This document shows, piece by piece, positions 29,877-34,929 of a stretch of DNA of 34,929 bases. The notes beneath the pieces were generated by a model. It searched no databases and was not told where the DNA came from. It saw nothing but the letters and a program-made list of their open reading frames with translations. Source of the DNA: Parcubacteria group bacterium GW2011_GWB1_44_7. GTDB taxonomy: Bacteria > Patescibacteria > Paceibacteria > UBA9973 > DSPV01. Within the stretch, counting starts at the first letter, position 1. Every line of letters starts with the position of its first letter. The DNA lies in assembly GCA_000999175.1 (NCBI GenBank), contig LCJJ01000001.1, forward strand, positions 1 to 34,929, written 5' to 3'. The translations under genes were made by a program, and so were the position numbers.

Positions 29877-30782
29877 TTAATTCCCGACCAGCGCTTTTAT
29901 CCTATCTTTCACCGGCGGGTGAGTCATAAAAAGTTTTGAAATTCTACTTATGACTTTAGGACCGAACGGGTTGGCGATAAAAAGATGGGCGGTGGCATTG
30001 CTGGCGGTTTTCATTGGTTGGTTATATTGACTGATTTTTTGTAAGGCCGAAGCCAAACCTTCTGGATAACGGGTCAAAAGTGCGCCAGAAGCGTCAGCCA
30101 AAAATTCGCGTTTGCGAGAAATCGCCAATTGAATGATGGTTGAAATTATCGGCGATAAAATTACAAAAATTACACCGACAATCATAATAATCGCGCCCGC
30201 TCGGTCGCCGCTTCCGCCGCCTCGATTGCGACTGCCGCCCCAACCCCAGATATGACTGCGGAGAAAAAAATCAGCAAGAATCGCTATGAGGCCAACCAAA
30301 GTAACAACAATGGTGGAAAGCAAAATATCGCGATTGCCAATGTGCGAAAGTTCGTGAGCGATGACTCCTTCAAGTTCTGTTCTGTTAAGCGCGGTTAAAA
30401 GTCCGGAGGTAACCGCAATTGCCGCGTGCTCTTTGTTGCGACCGGTAGCAAAAGCATTAGGCACCGGGTCGTCAATAATGTAAACGCGGGGCATCGGCAA
30501 ACCGGCGGTAATCGCCAAATTTTCCACAAGATTAATAAGAGTCGGATTATCGCCTGATGAAACTAACCTAGCGCGAGTAATTCTTAAAACTATTTTGTCG
30601 GAATACCAATAACTGCCGAAGTTCATCAAAATACTAAACAAAACTGCGAAATAAAGAATAAACGGACTATTGTAGTAATAAGACAAAAACCAACCAAGCG
30701 CCACAATTACGCCAAAAAACAGCGTCATTAACAGCCAAGTTTTTCGGATATTGGAATCCTGATGAGTATAAAGCGTTGTCAT
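29877..30782 (-). CDS. htpX: HtpX-type zinc metalloprotease
   Basis: 301-aa membrane protease of family M48. Two N-terminal transmembrane helices (about 15-32 and 38-56) precede the zinc motif HELSHIGNRDIL. Two further hydrophobic segments follow (STIVVTLVGLIAILADFFL and AIIMIVGVIFVILSPIISTII). EFLADASGALLTRYPEGLASAL supplies the third ligand. HtpX degrades misfolded membrane proteins from the cytosolic side. It follows lemA by 9 bp on the same strand; LemA-HtpX pairing is common in bacteria. Confidence 0.94.
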   Translation of the reverse strand: MTTLYTHQDSNIRKTWLLMTLFFGVIVALGWFLSYYYNSPFILYFAVLFSILMNFGSYWYSDKIVLRITRARLVSSGDNPTLINLVENLAITAGLPMPRVYIIDDPVPNAFATGRNKEHAAIAVTSGLLTALNRTELEGVIAHELSHIGNRDILLSTIVVTLVGLIAILADFFLRSHIWGWGGSRNRGGGSGDRAGAIIMIVGVIFVILSPIISTIIQLAISRKREFLADASGALLTRYPEGLASALQKISQYNQPMKTASNATAHLFIANPFGPKVISRISKLFMTHPPVKDRIKALVGN

Positions 30783-30791
30783 TTCTGGGAA

Positions 30792-31352
30792 CTAAAAACT
30801 AACTTTGACTGGTTCTTTGGCCGCCTGTTGGTCGGCTTCCAGTTCAAATAATTCCATTGCCGAAAACTTGAAGATGCCGGCAATAAGATTACCCGGGAAA
30901 ACTTGAATGGCGGTATTGAGATCGCGGACATTGCCATTGTAGAAACGGCGCGCCGCTTGGATTTTATTTTCCGTATCGGAAAGTTCGCGCTGTAATTCCA
31001 AAAAATTTTGGTTAGCTTTGAGTTCTGGATAAGCTTCGGCAATGGCGAATACCGATTTCAGAGCGCCGGCCAGATTATTTTCCGCCGCCGACTTGTCGGC
31101 CAAGCTGCCCGCACCCATCGCCGCCGCCCGGGCTTGGGTTACTTTTTCAAAAGCGGTTTGTTCGTGAGCCGCGTAACCTTTGACGGTATTGACCAAATTA
31201 GGAATCAAATCGTAACGACGCTTGAGCTGGACTTCAATATCCGCCCAAGCCTCTTTGGAACGATTAATTAAGGAAACAAAATGATTGTAAGCGGCAATCG
31301 CCCAAACCACTAAAACCGCCGCCACACCTAAAATAATATAAATGGTAAGCAT
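30792..31352 (-). CDS. lemA: LemA family membrane protein
   Basis: 186 aa. One N-terminal transmembrane helix (about 2-22, LTIYIILGVAAVLVVWAIAAY), then a long helical domain: NRSKEAWADIEVQLKRRYDLIPNLVNTVKGYAAHE is the diagnostic LemA stretch, and ARRFYNGNVRDLNTAIQVFPGNLIA follows. The function is unsettled; in several bacteria it is coexpressed with HtpX and with membrane stress. A TGt-extended -10 TATACT (31380-31385) lies about 27 nt upstream of the ATG, in the gap shared with dnaE. Confidence 0.93.
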   Translation of the reverse strand: MLTIYIILGVAAVLVVWAIAAYNHFVSLINRSKEAWADIEVQLKRRYDLIPNLVNTVKGYAAHEQTAFEKVTQARAAAMGAGSLADKSAAENNLAGALKSVFAIAEAYPELKANQNFLELQRELSDTENKIQAARRFYNGNVRDLNTAIQVFPGNLIAGIFKFSAMELFELEADQQAAKEPVKVSF

Positions 31353-31396
31353 GAAATTAAAGTTAATGATAATAAAAAAAGTATAACATTAAATGA

Positions 31397-31402
31397 TATA
31401 AT
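31397..31402 (+). promoter_or_regulatory. Promoter of dnaE (leaderless type)
   Basis: Consensus -10 TATAAT with TGa extension, ending 6 nt before ATG 31409. No good -35 is present. Confidence 0.65.
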
Positions 31403-31408
31403 GACTCA

Positions 31409-34400
31409 ATGAGTAAATTCGTCCACTTACATGTTCACAGTCATTATTCGTTGTTGCAAGCTTTGCCGAAAATTCCCGATTTAATCGATGCCGCCAAGAA
31501 AAATAAAATGTCGGCTTTGGCTTTGACCGATAACGGCAATCTTTACGGCGCCATTGAATTTTACAAAGCTTGTCAAAAAGAAAACATCAAACCGATTATC
31601 GGTTTGGATGCTTATGTGGCAATACGCGCCCGTTTTGACAAACAAGCTGGCGTGGATAATCGGCGGACGCGTTTAGTTCTGCTCGCTAAAAATCTTATTG
31701 GTTATAAAAACCTGCTTAAACTGGTTACTTATTCTCACTTGGAAGGTTTTTACTATAAACCGAGAATTGACCGCGAACTTCTGGAAAAATATCATGACGG
31801 ACTAGTGGCGCTTCTACCGTTTTTTTCCAGCGAAGTGTCGTCAGCTTTGAAAAATCGCGACCAAGAAAAAGCTGAAACAACGGCCAAATGGTATAAAAAA
31901 ATTTTTGGCGAAGATTGTTATTTGGAAATCACCCACCATCCGGAAATTGAAAATCATCAAGAATTGATGGAAAAAGTTGTCGCCATCGGCAAAAAAATCA
32001 ATCTGCCACTTGCCGCCGCCCATAATGTTTATTACATTTCACCCGACGACAAAAAAGCTCACGAAACTTTGCTGTCAATCCAAAATGGCGGCGATGGAAC
32101 GGAGCATAAAATCTTTGACGGTAACGGCGATTTCTCGTTCATTTCAAGCGAAGATATGGAAAAATCTTTCGCCGATTTGCCCGAGGCGCTCGCTGGTACG
32201 AAAGCCATTGTTGAAAAATGTCATTTGGAAATTCCTTTAGGTCAGTGGGTTTTCCCCGAATTCAAATTACCTAACGGCGAAACGCCGGACGAAGCTTTGC
32301 GAAAAATCGTGATGGCCGGTTTTGAAAAACGGAACATGTTAAAAACCAAAGAACTTAACGAGCGAGTTGAATACGAACTTAAAGTTATTGGAAACAAGGG
32401 TTACGCGCCTTATTTTCTGGTAGTCAGCGACCTATTGCGTTTCGCTCACGAGCATAAAATTTTAACGACTATCCGCGGTTCAGTCGCCGGCTCACTGGTT
32501 ACTTATTTGGCCGGCATTACCAACGTCAACCCGATTGAATACAAACTGCCGTTTGAAAGATTTCTTAATCCCGAACGGCCAAGCGCCCCTGATATTGATA
32601 TGGACTTCGCCGATAATCGCCGCGATGAAATGATTAATTATGTTAAGCAAAAATACGGCACTGATAAGGTCGCTCAAATCGGCACTTTTGGCACAATGAT
32701 GGCGCGTGGCGCGGTTCGTGATGTCGCTCGAGCGCTTGGTTTTGAATACGCGGTCGGCGATAAAATTTCTAAAATGATTCCTCTTGGTTCGCAAGGTTTC
32801 CCGATGACTCTGGCTCGAGCTTTAGAAATGGTGGTGGAATTGAAAGCTCTTTACAAAAACGATAAAGATGCCCGAGAAATTATTGATTTGGCAAAAAAAA
32901 TAGAGGGTTGCGCTCGGCACATTTCCGTTCATGCCGCCGGTGTCGTAATCGCGCCAAAACCGCTTATTGAATATACGCCACTGCAATATGACCCGAAAGG
33001 CGAAGGCCTGCCTGCCGGCAAGACAGGAAAAATTATTACCCAATATGATATGTATGCGGCCGAGGAGGCCGGCTTGTTGAAATTTGATTTTCTCGGCATT
33101 AAAAATTTGGCGATTATCGCCGATGCCGCCGAACGAGTGGAAAAATTAGAAGGCCAAAAAATAGACATTGAAAATATCCCTTTGAACGACAAAAAAACTT
33201 TTGAAATGTTAGCCAAAGGTGAAACCGCCGGTTTATTCCAACTCAATGGCGACGCCATGACTAAATTTTTGATAGACCTCAAACCGACCGACATCAACGA
33301 CATCAATGCTATGGTGGCTTTATTTCGGCCCGGCCCGATGAAAAATATTCCCGAATACATCGCCCGCAAGCACAAGCAAAAACCGATAGTTTACATGCAT
33401 CCAAAAATGGAAAAATATTTGAAAGAATCCTACGGCATTTTGGTTTATCAAGAAGATATTATGTTCACTGCTTTGGAATTAGCCGGTTACACTTGGAAAA
33501 CGGTGGACAAATTGCGCAAAGCCATCGGCAAAAAAATTCCCAAAGAGATGGCGGAACAACACGAAGTTTTCGTTGATGGTTGTCAAAAATGTTCAGGTAT
33601 CAGTAAAGATAAAGCTGAAAAAATTTGGGATTTGTTTGAGCCGTTTCAAGGTTATGGTTTCAACAAAGCTCACGCCGCCAGTTATGGAAAAGTTGCCTAT
33701 CAAACCGCTTATTTGAAAGCTCATTTTCCGGCCATTTATATGTCGGCCGTTTTAACAGCCGATGCCGGCGACGTAGAAAAAATAGGAGAAACGATTGCCG
33801 AATGTAAAAGAATGGGCATATCGGTTTTGCCGCCGTCGGTTAACGAAAGTTTCAGTCAATTCACAGTAATAAAAGAAAATGAAAATTACAAAATAAGATT
33901 TGGGTTAGTGACAATTAAAAATTTCGGCCAAGGAGTATCCACAGCAATAATTGAAGAGCGCAAACGCGCCGCCGCTGTGGGAGCGGGGCAAGCCGGCCGA
34001 TTCAAATCGCTGGGAGATTTTTTAACACGAGTGCAAGACAAAAATTTAAATAAAAAGTCATTGGAAGCGCTAATCAAAGCCGGCGCGTTGGACGAATTCG
34101 GTTCGTCCGTGGGCGAACGCGGCGCAATGTTGGCTAACATTGAAAATCTGCTGGAATACAATCGCGAGTGTTCGCGGACGCCGGCCAGCCAAAATTCTCT
34201 TTTTGGCGCCCTCGCTGACTCGGGCGCCACTATCCCGGATTTGCGCTTAGAACCAGCTCCGCCCATCGCCGCCGCCGAAAAGTTGGCTTGGGAAAAAGAA
34301 CTGCTCGGCCTTTACATCTCCGGCCATCCTTTGGACAAATACCGCGATAAATTGGAAAAACGCGAAGTCAATATCAGGCGAGTCAAAGAAGAATTACGCG

Positions 34401-34651
34401 AAGGCATGGAAGCGGTTATTGCCGGCATTGTGGAAGAAACCCGGGCAATTATTACCAAAGCCAATGAACAAATGATGTTCGCTCGCCTCGCCGATTTTAG
34501 CGGTTCAATTGAAGTGGTAATTTTTCCGCGAATTTTTAATGATTATAAAAAAATTTTGGCGACGGATAAATTACTCGCCATCAAAGGCCGCATTTCCAAT
34601 CGCAACGGCGTCATCTCTCTCATCGCGGAGAAAATTAAAGAGTTAAATTAA
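31409..34651 (+). CDS. dnaE: DNA polymerase III subunit alpha
   Basis: 1080 aa, the replicative polymerase of the DnaE class. The PHP domain starts at FVHLHVHSHYSLLQALPKIPDL (4-25). The palm has the two-Asp motif PDIDMDF (394-400), and the third catalytic Asp lies in LLKFDFLGIKNL (about residues 553-564). FRPGPMKNIPEYI, YGILVYQEDIM and GYGFNKAHAASYG are finger-region motifs. The C-terminus has a tandem helix-hairpin-helix region and an OB-type domain (GMEAVIAGIVEETRAI). Residues 533-540 (LPAGKTGK) correspond to a palindromic DNA segment (33007-33027) and look like an insertion. Its end overlaps the truncated SpoU-like gene by 9 bp. Confidence 0.96.
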   Translation: MSKFVHLHVHSHYSLLQALPKIPDLIDAAKKNKMSALALTDNGNLYGAIEFYKACQKENIKPIIGLDAYVAIRARFDKQAGVDNRRTRLVLLAKNLIGYKNLLKLVTYSHLEGFYYKPRIDRELLEKYHDGLVALLPFFSSEVSSALKNRDQEKAETTAKWYKKIFGEDCYLEITHHPEIENHQELMEKVVAIGKKINLPLAAAHNVYYISPDDKKAHETLLSIQNGGDGTEHKIFDGNGDFSFISSEDMEKSFADLPEALAGTKAIVEKCHLEIPLGQWVFPEFKLPNGETPDEALRKIVMAGFEKRNMLKTKELNERVEYELKVIGNKGYAPYFLVVSDLLRFAHEHKILTTIRGSVAGSLVTYLAGITNVNPIEYKLPFERFLNPERPSAPDIDMDFADNRRDEMINYVKQKYGTDKVAQIGTFGTMMARGAVRDVARALGFEYAVGDKISKMIPLGSQGFPMTLARALEMVVELKALYKNDKDAREIIDLAKKIEGCARHISVHAAGVVIAPKPLIEYTPLQYDPKGEGLPAGKTGKIITQYDMYAAEEAGLLKFDFLGIKNLAIIADAAERVEKLEGQKIDIENIPLNDKKTFEMLAKGETAGLFQLNGDAMTKFLIDLKPTDINDINAMVALFRPGPMKNIPEYIARKHKQKPIVYMHPKMEKYLKESYGILVYQEDIMFTALELAGYTWKTVDKLRKAIGKKIPKEMAEQHEVFVDGCQKCSGISKDKAEKIWDLFEPFQGYGFNKAHAASYGKVAYQTAYLKAHFPAIYMSAVLTADAGDVEKIGETIAECKRMGISVLPPSVNESFSQFTVIKENENYKIRFGLVTIKNFGQGVSTAIIEERKRAAAVGAGQAGRFKSLGDFLTRVQDKNLNKKSLEALIKAGALDEFGSSVGERGAMLANIENLLEYNRECSRTPASQNSLFGALADSGATIPDLRLEPAPPIAAAEKLAWEKELLGLYISGHPLDKYRDKLEKREVNIRRVKEELREGMEAVIAGIVEETRAIITKANEQMMFARLADFSGSIEVVIFPRIFNDYKKILATDKLLAIKGRISNRNGVISLIAEKIKELN
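33007..33027. repeat. Near-perfect palindrome inside dnaE
   Basis: CCTGCCTGCC followed directly by GGCAAGACAGG; the arms pair with one mismatch and one bulge. It encodes part of an apparent loop insertion before KIITQYDMY. Confidence 0.7.
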
Positions 34652-34870
34652 AATAAATCTGTATGGTTTATCAGCCCACGCTTTGCCAGCATAATGAACA
34701 CCGACCCGAGGCAATTTTTTTACATGAAAAATTTTTTTACCGGGGCGAAATTTAAAATCACGGTCTTCAATATGGGGCGACAAAAACACCCGCACCACCG
34801 TGTGGGGTGCGTTGAGCAAGGCTTCTGAAACGGGATGTTTACCGTAAATATATGTTTTTTCTTGGGTCAT
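34643..34870 (-). pseudogene. Truncated SpoU-type rRNA/tRNA 2'-O-methyltransferase (N-terminal part only)
   Basis: 75 codons. MTQEKTYIYGKHPVSEALLNAPHTVVRVFLSPHIEDRDF matches the start of the substrate-binding domain of RlmB/TrmH-type enzymes (YGKHPVxEAL ... VxxVFLS). The remaining 36 residues (KFRPGKKIFHVKKLPRV ... PYRFILI) do not continue that domain. The roughly 150-residue SPOUT catalytic domain is absent: the frame ends inside the 3' end of dnaE. The simplest reading is a deletion remnant. A short stand-alone protein is possible, because the frame is intact and starts normally. Confidence 0.6.
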
Positions 34871-34893
34871 ATAACTATTAACATCATACTACA

Positions 34894-34929
34894 ATGAGCG
34901 AAAGCCGGCAAAAAAGAAAAGGCGGTTTT
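34894..34929 (+). CDS. Start of an unidentified gene (cut by window end)
   Basis: ATG followed by 11 open codons (MSESRQKRKGGF) to the last base. It is divergent from the SpoU remnant. Too short to assign. A possible -35 TTGGGT (34862-34867) and -10 CATACT (34885-34890) are 17 bp apart, but the -10 ends only 3 nt before the ATG. Confidence 0.35.
   Translation, partial: MSESRQKRKGGF

Overview
The window reads as a chromosomal segment of a Candidate Phyla Radiation bacterium, most likely a Parcubacterium (Patescibacteria). The grounds are the gene content and its style: small, tightly packed housekeeping genes; a NusB-NUDIX fusion; a short ValRS; a histidyl-tRNA-synthetase-like protein with degenerate active-site motifs; a DUF5674 protein; a degenerate trypsin-like membrane protein; and a 3'-terminal fragment resembling the PaaX/Cas2-like regulators common in these genomes. 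The assignment rests on recognition, not on a database search.

Layout. (1) 1-4 kb: end of a regulator; a leftward rpmF - nusB/NUDIX - rnc operon; divergent rpsA; convergent pth. (2) 4-8 kb: a rightward run lepB - HisRS-like - rpsU - ybeY - ftsA, against leftward rpmG. (3) 8-13 kb: leftward alr, a small EF-Tu-domain-2-like protein, tRNA-Tyr, a C-terminal processing protease and valS. (4) 13-15.4 kb: rightward khpA, trmD and a small Cys-containing protein; leftward SurA-like membrane protein and tRNA-Gln. (5) 15.4-21.9 kb: an accessory island bounded by two identical 40-bp direct repeats (15417-15456 and 21872-21911). It carries an XRE-HAD fusion, an NDPK-like-NUDIX fusion, a possible nucleotidyltransferase-type protein, a P-loop kinase-NUDIX fusion, a GT4 glycosyltransferase and an NDP-sugar epimerase. 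(6) 21.9-31.4 kb: core genes resume with tRNA-Lys, tRNA-Leu, murA, a lytic-transglycosylase-like protein, tRNA-Pro, an Ada-like metal-site membrane protein, rpmA, rplI, clpB, a degenerate protease, a two-gene DUF5674 module, tRNA-Ser, htpX and lemA. (7) 31.4 kb to the end: dnaE, a truncated SpoU-type gene and the start of one more gene.

The core genes serve translation (L32, S1, S21, L33, L27, L9, ValRS, TrmD, Pth, YbeY, RNase III, NusB, six tRNAs), envelope growth (Alr, MurA, FtsA, LepB, lytic transglycosylase), proteostasis (ClpB, HtpX, CtpA-like, SurA-like) and replication (DnaE). The island looks devoted to nucleotides and nucleotide-sugars: phosphatase, kinase, two NUDIX pyrophosphohydrolases, and sugar modification and transfer. 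It is the best candidate here for an undescribed system.

Three further patterns stand out. At nine or ten transcription-unit starts a good -10 box ends only 6-11 nt before the start codon, which implies leaderless mRNAs. Heptanucleotide tandem repeats occur between genes and, in the one stop-free orientation, inside alr and trmD. Perfect or near-perfect palindromes sit inside ybeY, alr, valS, murA and dnaE.
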